Origin: Anaerolineales bacterium
GTDB taxonomy: Bacteria; Chloroflexota; Anaerolineae; Anaerolineales; UBA4823
Assembly: GCA_016929095.1 (NCBI GenBank)
Contig: JAFGJM010000040.1
Span: 1-51,843 of the forward strand
Length of the DNA stretch: 51,843 bases
Reading direction: 5' to 3'
In this document: piece by piece, positions 27,040 to 34,852 of the stretch
Layout of the letters: every line of letters begins with the position of its first letter
Position numbering within the stretch: the stretch's first letter is position 1
Position numbers and translations under genes: made by a program
Notes under the pieces: generated by a model
What the model was told of the DNA's origin: nothing
Seen by the model: only the letters and a program-made list of their open reading frames with translations
Database searches by the model: none

Positions 27040-28488
27040 ATGAATTTTTCAGACCTTCTGGCAATCCTCCCGCTGGTCATCCTGGTTGGATGGGCAATCA
27101 TCCTTATCCTGGTTGACTTATTGATTCCATCTCACCGTAAAGGAATGATTGCTCCTTTCGCAGTGATTGGGATTATCATCGCGTTGGGAGTCGCAATAAG
27201 CCAATTCGGAGAACAATCCACAGCATTCGGGGGCATGGTGGCAGTGGATGGCTTTAGCGTATTTTTACAGGTTTTATTTTTGATCAGCGGCTTATTCGGC
27301 ATTGCATTGGCATACGATTACTTGAAACGACAGGGGATCGAACACAGCGAATATTACATCTTGCTGCTATTCTCCCTGAGTGGGATGATGTTGATGGCGA
27401 TGGCCGCCGATTTGATCATGGTTTTTCTGGCGCTGGAATTGCTTTCTATCCCCCTTTACGTTTTGGCGGGTTTTGCCAGTCCGCGGTTAGATTCCGAAGA
27501 AGCGGCGCTGAAATATTTCCTCTTAGGCGCTTTTGCGGGGGGATTCGTGGTATATGGCATTGCTCTGGTTTTCGGCGCCACGCAAACCACAGCATTGCAA
27601 GGCATTATCGCGGCCACAAAAGATGGTTCGGCAAATGTGGTTTTATTGGTCATTGGCGCAGCGTTGATCTTGATCGGTTTGGGATTTAAAGTAGCCGTTG
27701 TTCCATTCCATATGTGGACTCCGGATGTTTACCAGGGCGCGCCTTCATCGGTAACCGCTTTTATGGCAGTGGGCGCAAAAGCCGCCGGTTTCGCCGGTTT
27801 ATTACGTGTTTTTATGTCTGCTTTCAATATCCTGGCAGTTGACCTGATTCCGATTTTGTGGACTCTCTCTGTTATAACTATGCTATTGGGGAATATTGTC
27901 GCTATCGCTCAGAGTAATATCAAGCGTCTGCTGGCTTATTCCAGCATCGCCCATGCAGGGTACATTTTAATGGGGATGGTTACTTTGGGGCAGGGCGAGA
28001 TAGAAGGCGCAGCGATTGCGGCGGCATTATTTTATCTGGTTGCGTACGTTATCACCAGCTTTGGGGCATGGGCTGTGGTGATTGCCCTGGAACATGGTGA
28101 AGGAAAAGGATTGGCGCTGGACGATTACGCCGGGTTAGGGGGGAAGCATCCGGCGCTGGCAGCCGCGATGACTGTTTTCATGCTGTCATTCACCGGTGTA
28201 CCGCCTACCCTGGGCTTTATGGGAAAGTTTTTTCTATTCAGTGCGGTGTTGGACGGCGGTTATGTCGGTTTGGCGGTTATCGGCGTGTTGACCTCACTCG
28301 TTTCGGCATATTACTACTTACGGGTTGTGGTGGTGATGTACATGCAAGAAGGCGAACCGCGGGTAAGACGCGACATATGGCTCAACACAACCACTGCCAT
28401 CACAGCGATTGCCACAGTGGCGATCAGTGTCTTTTCGACTCCCTTGTTTAACTGGGCTGTGAGGGGCGTGATGGTGTTTTTTAAGTAA
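27040..28488 (+). CDS. nuoN: NADH-quinone oxidoreductase subunit N (antiporter-like)
   Basis: 482 residues with about 14 helices; the antiporter-like module nearest the quinone arm. MVFLALELLSIPLYVLAGF has the conserved Glu, LGFKVAVVPFHMWTPDVYQGAPSSV is the core Lys/His helix, and IAQSNIKRLLAYSSIAHAGY and FTGVPPTLGFMGKFFLF are further family blocks. It closes the locus. With it all 14 subunits are present in the order A-N and none is split, so a working NADH-oxidising complex I is predicted. Confidence 0.97.
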   Translation: MNFSDLLAILPLVILVGWAIILILVDLLIPSHRKGMIAPFAVIGIIIALGVAISQFGEQSTAFGGMVAVDGFSVFLQVLFLISGLFGIALAYDYLKRQGIEHSEYYILLLFSLSGMMLMAMAADLIMVFLALELLSIPLYVLAGFASPRLDSEEAALKYFLLGAFAGGFVVYGIALVFGATQTTALQGIIAATKDGSANVVLLVIGAALILIGLGFKVAVVPFHMWTPDVYQGAPSSVTAFMAVGAKAAGFAGLLRVFMSAFNILAVDLIPILWTLSVITMLLGNIVAIAQSNIKRLLAYSSIAHAGYILMGMVTLGQGEIEGAAIAAALFYLVAYVITSFGAWAVVIALEHGEGKGLALDDYAGLGGKHPALAAAMTVFMLSFTGVPPTLGFMGKFFLFSAVLDGGYVGLAVIGVLTSLVSAYYYLRVVVVMYMQEGEPRVRRDIWLNTTTAITAIATVAISVFSTPLFNWAVRGVMVFFK

Positions 28489-28529
28489 TCTTCCAAAAAA
28501 AACGAACCATCTGACAGTTTTCATGAACC

Positions 28530-28703
28530 GTCATTGCGAGTAATGCCAAAGCGCACAACCCTCTTCTACCCGGAAGGAACAAATCCGCCTGTCATTGCGA
28601 GCAAAGCGAAGCAATCTAGTCATTGTGGAGTATGAGATTGATTCGTCGCTGCGCTTCTCGCTGTGACAGTTGCTTAGGAGTGAGGAACGGGCGAAGCAAT
28701 CTT
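28530..28703. repeat. GTCATTGCGAG-type dispersed palindromic repeat cluster
   Basis: Spacer between the convergent nuoN and lipA genes. GTCATTGCGAGC...GAAGCAATC occurs at 28591-28616, an inverted degenerate partner GATTG...CTCGCTGTGAC at 28637-28668, and further fragments at 28530 and 28690. This is a widely scattered bacterial repeat type. The remainder of 28489-28795 contains no gene that I can support. Confidence 0.8.
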
Positions 28704-28795
28704 GATATAAATAGGAATGCATTTTCCTCTTCCAAGCTTTACGTGGGTAATTAAATTCAAGCCTTTTCCCCCATTTTATGGTCTAATTCCTGGTT

Positions 28796-29731
28796 TTAAT
28801 CTCCATACAACTTTCTATGCACCACGCTGAGTGCGCGTACCTGCTCGGCGGCATGGTAAGACGACCGCACCAATGGGGCACTCTCAACCCATTTAAAACC
28901 AATTTCTTGCCCGTATTCTTTTAATTCTAAGAATTCTTCGGGTGTATAATACCGGTCGATAGGCAAATGTTTTTTTGAGGGTTGTAAGTATTGCCCAATG
29001 GTCAGGATATCTACCCGCCAGTTTCGCTGATCGCGCATTACTTCTTTTATTTCATCAAGGGTTTCCCCCAGACCTACCATGATACCCGATTTGGTCAATA
29101 CTTCCGGATCGAGTTTTTTGGCATTGGTCAGTGTGGAAGCTGCCCATTCGTAATGATCCTGAGGTTGAACCTGTTTGAACAGGCGCGGCACGGTTTCGAC
29201 ATTGTGATTGAGGATTTCCGGACGGGCATCCATAACGATCTTCAATGCCTCCAGGCTGCCCTTGAAATCGGGGATGAGCACTTCGATAGAGCAGCCTGGA
29301 TGTATTTCTCGGATACGCCGAATGACCATCGCAAAAATGGTAGCGCCACCATCCTTCTGGTCGTCGCGGTTGACGCTGGTGATCACGGCGTGTTTCAGGT
29401 TCATCGATTTGACTGCTTGAGCAACGCGGTCGGGTTCTGAAAAATCGATTGGAAGAGGTTTACCGCACTTGATATCACAAAAGCCGCACGACCGGGTGCA
29501 AATATCACCCAGCATGAGAAAGGTGGCTGTGCCAGCCCCCCAGCATTCACCCATATTGGGGCACATGGCTTCTTCGCACACCGTGTGTAACGCTTTAGTG
29601 CGCATGATGTCATGAATCAGTCGGTATGTTTCACCGCTTGGGGCGCGCACTTTGATCCATTCCGGCCGGCGCCTTGGGGTGGTATTGATTTTTTCTGGGT
29701 TTACACGGTCACGAGTTGGAGTTGAAGACAT
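28796..29731 (-). CDS. lipA: Lipoyl synthase
   Basis: 311 residues; a radical-SAM enzyme that inserts two sulfurs into protein-bound octanoyl groups to make lipoyl cofactor for 2-oxoacid dehydrogenases and the glycine cleavage system. The auxiliary cluster uses C52, C57 and C63 ([14 protein letters not shown]). The radical-SAM cluster uses C78, C82 and C85 (CTRSCGFC). The C-terminal [10 protein letters not shown] supplies the Ser ligand of the auxiliary cluster. AAAGGTAG precedes the ATG. LipB is not adjacent, so the octanoyl-transfer partner is presumably elsewhere. Convergent with the nuo operon. Confidence 0.97.
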   Translation of the reverse strand: MSSTPTRDRVNPEKINTTPRRRPEWIKVRAPSGETYRLIHDIMRTKALHTVCEEAMCPNMGECWGAGTATFLMLGDICTRSCGFCDIKCGKPLPIDFSEPDRVAQAVKSMNLKHAVITSVNRDDQKDGGATIFAMVIRRIREIHPGCSIEVLIPDFKGSLEALKIVMDARPEILNHNVETVPRLFKQVQPQDHYEWAASTLTNAKKLDPEVLTKSGIMVGLGETLDEIKEVMRDQRNWRVDILTIGQYLQPSKKHLPIDRYYTPEEFLELKEYGQEIGFKWVESAPLVRSSYHAAEQVRALSVVHRKLYGD

Positions 29732-29794
29732 ATCTACCTTTCTGAGGTCGATTCAATAACGATCGAAACCAAGGTATTTTACCAAAAAAATATT

Positions 29795-29874
29795 ACAGGA
29801 TGGACAGGATGAGCAGGATAATCTGGTAATAAGATGCATACATAAGGTTATCCTGCCTATCCTGTATATCCTGT
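29795..29874. repeat. Large inverted repeat built of CAGGAT steps
   Basis: Two 27-nt arms (29795-29821 and 29848-29874) pair at 23 of 27 positions around a 26-nt loop. Each arm contains three CAGGAT units at 9-nt spacing. It lies between hutH and lipA, both transcribed leftwards, and could act as a transcript-end or processing hairpin for hutH. Confidence 0.8.
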
Positions 29875-29880
29875 CAGTTT

Positions 29881-31404
29881 TTATCCTAAACTGCCCACAA
29901 CTTTCTCGACTTCATCCAATATTTCCCCTGATTTGACTAATTCTTTCATTACATTATGATCAGGGTAAAGCGGGCGGTCTACATCCAGGTGGGATACATG
30001 TTTGCGGATTACCTGGCGGGCTTTTGTGACACCACTCCCATTGGTGAAATTGCGGAAATCCAGTGCCTGGGCGGCTGCCATGAACTCGATACCGAGGACT
30101 CCATAAGCATTATCCAGGATTTGAGCATTTTTAATAGCGGTGTTCATGCCCATGGAGACGAAATCTTCCTGATCGGCAGCTGCGGGGATGGAGCCAACGC
30201 TGGCCGGCGCCGATAGGATCCTTTGCTCGACGATGAGCATATCGGCAGTGTATTGACTGAGCATCAATCCGGAGAACATCCCCGCCCCTTTGGTAAGAAA
30301 TGCCGGCAAACCCACACTCAAGGCGGGGTTGGTCAGACGATTTAATCGACGTTCGGATAACACACACACCATAGTAATAGCAACTCCGGCCATATCCATA
30401 GGAAGTGAAACAGGTGAACCCTGGAAATTGGCGCCGGTCAGGGTCAGTTTGTATTCGGGAAGGAAGATAGGGTTGTCGCCAACGCCGTTTAACTCCGTCT
30501 CTACCTGGCTGCGGGCATAAGCAATGGCATCACGAGCGGCACCGATCACTTGCGGTGAGGAGCGCATCGAGTAGGCATCCTGGACTTTGGTTTTCAGTTT
30601 CCCGGTCACCAGGTCGCTGCCATTGATGCATTTCATGATAGCCTGGGCGCTGCGAACGGCGCCCGAAAAACCGCGTAGCTGGTGCAGGCGCACATCATAT
30701 GGTTTCATATTCGCAAACAGAGCTTCGAGACTCATGGCGCAGGCGATCTCGGCTTGTTTCAGCCAGCGTTCCATATCGAATAGATGAAGCGCGCTCATGG
30801 CTGTAAGCAGGTTTGAACCGTTAATGGTAGCTAATCCATCACGGGCTTGCAGATCGGGGATGGGAATACCAGCGCGCTGTAAAGCTGTTTTTCCGGGCAG
30901 ACGTTCTCCCTGGTACCAGGCTTCCCCTTCGCCCATGAGCAGCAATGCCAATTGCGCCATGGGCGCCAGATCGCCGCAGGCGCCCACAGAACCTTTTTGG
31001 CACACGACCGGGGTGACGCCTTTATTGAGCATATCCAGCAGGGTGAGGGTGATTTCCGGTCGGCAGCCTGAGTTGCCATGGGCATGGACGTTGATCCTGC
31101 CTGCCATGGCGCCGCGCACATATTCAATCGGGGCTGGATCGCCAATTCCGGCGGCGTGATTGTAGATAAGATAGCGTTGAAATTGTTGTACCTGGTCATC
31201 GGTCAACACTACTTCTGAAAACTCGCCAATGCCGGTATTAACCCCATACATGATTTCATGCGCCTGGATTTTCTCTTCCAGCATGGCGCGGCAGGTTTTG
31301 ATACGTTCGAGAGCTTCGGGATGGAGATATACTTTTTCTTCGTGCCGGGCAATTTGAACCAATTTTTCAACCGTTAATCCAGAACCGTCCAGAACGATAG
31401 TCAT
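29881..31404 (-). CDS. hutH: Histidine/aromatic amino acid ammonia-lyase with Ala-Cys-Gly cofactor triad
   Basis: 507 residues; the MIO-dependent family that deaminates histidine to urocanate, or phenylalanine/tyrosine. The active-site residues of Pseudomonas HutH align well: Y53 (MYGVNTGIG), H83 (IYNHAAGIG), N195 (ATINGSN), Y278 and R281 (DAYSMRSSPQVIG), and E413 (DQEDFVSMGMN). The His at position 83 is the HAL-type specificity residue. The cofactor-forming triad is A142-C143-G144 (GSVGACGDLAP), where Ser is normal at 143; the codon is TGC. Other departures are ANFQGSP for GNFHAEP and QEDF for QEDH. GAGGAG lies 6 nt before the start. No hutU, hutI or hutG is in the window, so histidine use by the standard Hut route is unproven. 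Confidence 0.88.
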   Translation of the reverse strand: MTIVLDGSGLTVEKLVQIARHEEKVYLHPEALERIKTCRAMLEEKIQAHEIMYGVNTGIGEFSEVVLTDDQVQQFQRYLIYNHAAGIGDPAPIEYVRGAMAGRINVHAHGNSGCRPEITLTLLDMLNKGVTPVVCQKGSVGACGDLAPMAQLALLLMGEGEAWYQGERLPGKTALQRAGIPIPDLQARDGLATINGSNLLTAMSALHLFDMERWLKQAEIACAMSLEALFANMKPYDVRLHQLRGFSGAVRSAQAIMKCINGSDLVTGKLKTKVQDAYSMRSSPQVIGAARDAIAYARSQVETELNGVGDNPIFLPEYKLTLTGANFQGSPVSLPMDMAGVAITMVCVLSERRLNRLTNPALSVGLPAFLTKGAGMFSGLMLSQYTADMLIVEQRILSAPASVGSIPAAADQEDFVSMGMNTAIKNAQILDNAYGVLGIEFMAAAQALDFRNFTNGSGVTKARQVIRKHVSHLDVDRPLYPDHNVMKELVKSGEILDEVEKVVGSLG

Positions 31405-31443
31405 TGATCACTCCTCTATTAGGATATTTATATAATTAGATGT

Positions 31444-31472
31444 ATTAAATCACGATTGGAATAAAAATACAA
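31444..31472 (-). promoter_or_regulatory. Putative promoter for hutH
   Basis: On the minus strand TTGTAT (31467-31472), a 17-nt spacer and TTTAAT (31444-31449), ending about 40 nt before the hutH start codon. Sequence around it is AT-rich, so chance matches are easy. Confidence 0.35.
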
Positions 31473-31637
31473 ATTTTGGTGGGAGAATTACAAATAAATT
31501 TTTAATCGTTTTGCAATCCACTCAAGGGTTGGATGTTACGTCGCGATTTCAATTGCGAATTCTTCAATCTCAACATTTTTTAATTTTAATTCGCACTCAT
31601 TCGGGTTAAAAAAATAAGTGTTGAATAGTCAAATAAT

Positions 31638-31675
31638 ATACCCTTTGCCGATCAGTCGGGATCGGCAAAGGGTAT
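31638..31675. terminator. Perfect 16-bp hairpin, likely terminator of the sigma/anti-sigma operon
   Basis: ATACCCTTTGCCGATC (31638-31653), a 6-nt loop and the exact complement (31660-31675). It sits 17 nt beyond the stop of the minus-strand anti-sigma-like gene, so it is placed as expected for its terminator, though the U-tract is weak (TATTATTT). Confidence 0.7.
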
Positions 31676-31692
31676 AGATAGCGTTTTTTTAC

Positions 31693-34086
31693 TTATTGAA
31701 GATATTCATCCGATAGGGCTTGCACGAGGATTTCGAATATATCGCCATTGGCATAGTGCCCGTAAAACCGCCAGGCAGGTTCCGCATAGGTTGGCGGCAT
31801 GGAACCATCCGGAAGAATGGTGGTTACATCTCCCGTATAGTAAACCAGCTCGATCTTTTCGATGGTGAGTATTTCGTTACCGAGATGTTGATTGACAGAA
31901 TCCAGTGTCATAGGAGATAAGCTTCTGGGTTGGTAATCATCCAGGTTTTCGATACCTTGCGCCCCAAACATTGTAAAATCGTGGATTACGGGGTAGCCTT
32001 TGTAGAATTCGTCGGGGTAAATCACACCTTCGACGATATATGGCGTTTCGATTGGAGGCGTTTTCCCTTCGGATTCCAGCGATATATTGAGGATATACTT
32101 TTCGCCTGATTGGTCGGTCAACATCAAGACTGGTATCTCCCCCAGGGAAACCTGTTCGATGGTTCCCAGCCATGCCTGCGGTTTTATATCCGGGTATACC
32201 GGCTCATACCGTTCGACTTCGACCACTACCTGAGATTGGGATGCGCTAATGACAGATCCCCAAATCTTAACGGGTAATTGGTGATAAGCTTCGATACCCT
32301 CCAGACCATCGCCCTTTAATGTAAGGGAGAGTCCTCCTTGCCATTCAGCAGATGGCTTCAAGTTCATGTAAGCCGATATGGTGCTGACACCATTTTCATC
32401 TTTGAAAAATGTGATATATGGGTTGCCTTGTACGCCATTAAAACGATAGCTGGTTTGCGGGATCGGCATTGGTGTTTCTGTTGGTACAGGAACTGGTGTC
32501 GGTGCCTGTTCTAAATTCAGGGAAGTGAACCCCGAACCTCCACCGCCGCCACCACCTCCTCCATAACTAATGCTGATCATCCACCACTCAATGGTAGATT
32601 CCGATTCCAGGGCGATACCGTTAACATATACTTCTTGGTCTCCGGGAGCAGATTCGGGTAAATCTGGTATAAGCCATTGTTTATTGTTTACTGTCATATA
32701 CCCCTGGTCACCTTGACGTTGGATCACGCCTTGCACTGTTAGGTGCTCAAAAGGTGATAGCTGCCAGCCTTCGACCTGGAAGAAGCGGTTCCCTTTATCG
32801 TCGGTTTGAAATTGTCCCCAAATTTGCATAAACTTACCCGGATTGGCGCTCTGATGAAGGGCCTGGATATCTCCTTGCAGCAGGTAATAATTGAGGAATA
32901 ATAAGGGGGTTTCACTCGCATTGGCTGGTTTCAAGATTTCCAGGTAACCAAATAGATCCACTCTCTCTCCCAGCGGATATTCACGCCACCATATTTCGTT
33001 TACTTTTGGAGAGTAGAATGTAGAATTGGATTCTAACCCTTCCAGATTTTCACTTGATTGGATTTTTTGCCAGGCTTCTTCTGCCGAAATGATCGGATAG
33101 GCGCCAGCTTCAGTGAAATTATGCACTTCATAATTAATACTTTTAATCGAATTATTTTCATCCATTTCTACCGCAATTTCCGCACTTCCCAGTAGCCCAT
33201 AAGTAATAGATCTATCATCCAAAAGTTGAATAAAAGATATTTTCCCGGGAATAAATTCTTCTGTTTGGATGCGGTAAGGGAAATTAATCAAACTATGTTC
33301 TTTCAAGAATTTTTCAGCTATCGAAATTTGCTCATCGGTAGTTGGATATTTTTGGTTGGAAACCTGCCTGGAGTTTTGATAATTGGGTACATAATAAAAA
33401 TGGGTCGTGGAAAAGATCAGCAGGCGGCTGATATTATCGGTAACATAATAACTGGTGATTTGATCACCGTCTTTTTCGACGTTATATATTTTGCCATCAA
33501 ACCCCAATTGCGTTGCCAAGGCCAAACCATATTCAAAAGTTAAATTTTCGTTTATATTTTGGATATAAACCTTTATTTCAGATGGCGAAGTGGGAAATTC
33601 TGCGTTCAAAATGATGAAATCATCTGGCAATATGGCACTTTTATAAAATTCTCCTTGTGGTGTGCTTTCAGCAGCAGGGGTGCCAGCGATTATTGTCGCC
33701 AGTGGCGTAGGAGTCAACGCAGGGGTTTCACTGGCAGATGCAAATATTGTCGGCGTTGGAATAGCCAGTGGTTGAGGTAACAGGGTGCGTATAGACCAAA
33801 TAGCTACCAGTACAATAACCAACACGGCTGCAATCCACGCCAGATTCTTGGTGAAACTGAACAACGTCAGTTTGGTTGATTTTTGAGGGGCTGGTGATAT
33901 CTTACGCAGGCGCAATTCCAGATCTGCCTGGAAAAGGGGGTTGGCATGGATTTTTTGGGCAGTCTTTCGGATAGAGGCAGCGAACTCCGCATCTTCGCTA
34001 TTAGACATAGGAATATCTTGGTTGGATTCTCCGCGGATAATCCGATATAGGGCTTCCGATTCCGGATCGAATGAATTGGATGTCAT
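31693..34086 (-). CDS. Large membrane-anchored putative anti-sigma factor
   Basis: Inferred from position: its ATG overlaps the stop of the ECF sigma gene (ATGA), with GGAGGAG just upstream. The 797-residue product has a short cytoplasmic N-terminus (1-80) that is helical and charged but lacks the HxxxCxxC zinc motif of ZAS anti-sigmas. One membrane helix follows (about 81-103, NLAWIAAVLVIVLVAIWSI) and then a Thr/Pro/Ala-rich linker. The outer part is about 650 residues, rich in beta-type sequence, with a run of nine glycines (YGGGGGGGGGSG) and a second PTP linker (PTPVPVPTETPMPIP). I recognise no enzyme motif in it. Its role as anti-sigma is an inference from gene order and topology. An upstream in-frame ATG at 34143 lies inside the sigma gene and is not favoured. 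Confidence 0.75.
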   Translation of the reverse strand: MTSNSFDPESEALYRIIRGESNQDIPMSNSEDAEFAASIRKTAQKIHANPLFQADLELRLRKISPAPQKSTKLTLFSFTKNLAWIAAVLVIVLVAIWSIRTLLPQPLAIPTPTIFASASETPALTPTPLATIIAGTPAAESTPQGEFYKSAILPDDFIILNAEFPTSPSEIKVYIQNINENLTFEYGLALATQLGFDGKIYNVEKDGDQITSYYVTDNISRLLIFSTTHFYYVPNYQNSRQVSNQKYPTTDEQISIAEKFLKEHSLINFPYRIQTEEFIPGKISFIQLLDDRSITYGLLGSAEIAVEMDENNSIKSINYEVHNFTEAGAYPIISAEEAWQKIQSSENLEGLESNSTFYSPKVNEIWWREYPLGERVDLFGYLEILKPANASETPLLFLNYYLLQGDIQALHQSANPGKFMQIWGQFQTDDKGNRFFQVEGWQLSPFEHLTVQGVIQRQGDQGYMTVNNKQWLIPDLPESAPGDQEVYVNGIALESESTIEWWMISISYGGGGGGGGGSGFTSLNLEQAPTPVPVPTETPMPIPQTSYRFNGVQGNPYITFFKDENGVSTISAYMNLKPSAEWQGGLSLTLKGDGLEGIEAYHQLPVKIWGSVISASQSQVVVEVERYEPVYPDIKPQAWLGTIEQVSLGEIPVLMLTDQSGEKYILNISLESEGKTPPIETPYIVEGVIYPDEFYKGYPVIHDFTMFGAQGIENLDDYQPRSLSPMTLDSVNQHLGNEILTIEKIELVYYTGDVTTILPDGSMPPTYAEPAWRFYGHYANGDIFEILVQALSDEYLQ

Positions 34087-34661
34087 TTCTCCTCCAGTAA
34101 CAATAAAGAGCATTTTTGACGTAAATCTTTTAAACCGCGGCAAACCAACATTTTTGTGGCAGCTTCGCTTTTACCTAAAATTAGTCCGGCTTCAGCAGCC
34201 GTCAGGTCGCCAAAAATGCATAATTCCAGCGCTTCTGCTCGTTCAGATTTAATCTGGCGTAAGGCACGACTGATCAGAGTTAACTGGTATTTTTGATAGC
34301 TGTTCTCTTCGGGTGAAGGTGATTTATCGGGAATATTTTCGGCGTTTGCCAAAGATATTTCTGAACGGCGAGAGCGAAAATGTAACGCCATTTTGTTTCT
34401 GGCGATGCCTAAAAGCCAGGCGCAAAAACTGCCGTCGCCGCGAAAGTTAGCGATGCCTTCCAATGCAGCGATAAAGGTTTGGGCGGTCAGGTCTTGCGCA
34501 TCATTGACATTACCGGTATGGGCGATGTGATAGCGGTAAACGCGATCGAAGTGCCGGTGGTACAACTCGGCAAAGGCGGATGAATCGATCACAGCACGGT
34601 TTGCCAGCACAGCATCATCGACAGGCGGGCTTAACGTTTGAGTGGTATATATTGACGACAT
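34083..34661 (-). CDS. ECF-type RNA polymerase sigma factor
   Basis: 192 residues. Region 2 runs from about 30 to 95: FAELYHRHFDRVYRYHIAHT, NVNDAQDLTAQTFIAALEGI (the core-binding and -10 helices) and FCAWLLGIARNKMALHFRSR. A Ser/Pro/Glu-rich linker follows. Region 4 (about 130-185) has LRQIKSERAEALELCIFGDLTAAEAGLILGKSEAATKMLVCRGL with the helix-turn-helix. There is no region 1 or 3, as expected for the extracytoplasmic-function class. GAGAGG precedes the ATG. It is the first gene of a two-gene operon with the membrane protein that probably controls it, and is divergent from iorA. Confidence 0.93.
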   Translation of the reverse strand: MSSIYTTQTLSPPVDDAVLANRAVIDSSAFAELYHRHFDRVYRYHIAHTGNVNDAQDLTAQTFIAALEGIANFRGDGSFCAWLLGIARNKMALHFRSRRSEISLANAENIPDKSPSPEENSYQKYQLTLISRALRQIKSERAEALELCIFGDLTAAEAGLILGKSEAATKMLVCRGLKDLRQKCSLLLLEEK

Positions 34662-34706
34662 AGTCCTCTCAATGATTTATTTATTGGTTTTATACTTTCA
34701 TATGTA

Positions 34707-34733
34707 TGTTACACCAACCGTAAAAACGTAACA
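34707..34733. promoter_or_regulatory. TGTTAC-N15-GTAACA inverted repeat in the sigma-iorA divergent region
   Basis: TGTTAC at 34707-34712 and GTAACA at 34728-34733. On the minus strand it gives a TGTAAC hexamer about 50 nt before the ECF gene, like -35 elements of some ECF promoters, but no matching -10 is certain. Could also be an operator. Confidence 0.3.
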
Positions 34734-34785
34734 CTGAAATTTTAAATGATAAATCACAATTATTTGTATTCTATCCAACTGTCTC

Positions 34786-34814
34786 TTGGAACTAGGATAA
34801 TTCTTTGCTACAAT
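34786..34814 (+). promoter_or_regulatory. Putative sigma-70 promoter for iorAB
   Basis: TTGGAA (34786-34791), 17-nt spacer, TACAAT (34809-34814). Transcription would start about 30 nt before the iorA ATG, which has the ribosome site CGGAGG. Confidence 0.55.
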
Positions 34815-34852
34815 AGCAAAACACTAACCAACACATATTGCGGAGGTAATTA

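Noticed and set aside
28531..28722. 63-codon minus-strand frame between nuoN and lipA
   Set aside because: It is a translation of the dispersed GTCATTGCGAG repeat, and lacks a ribosome site.
34087..34143. Longer N-terminus for the anti-sigma-like protein (start at 34143)
   Set aside because: It overlaps the sigma gene; the ATG at 34086 has GGAGGAG and the usual ATGA overlap.
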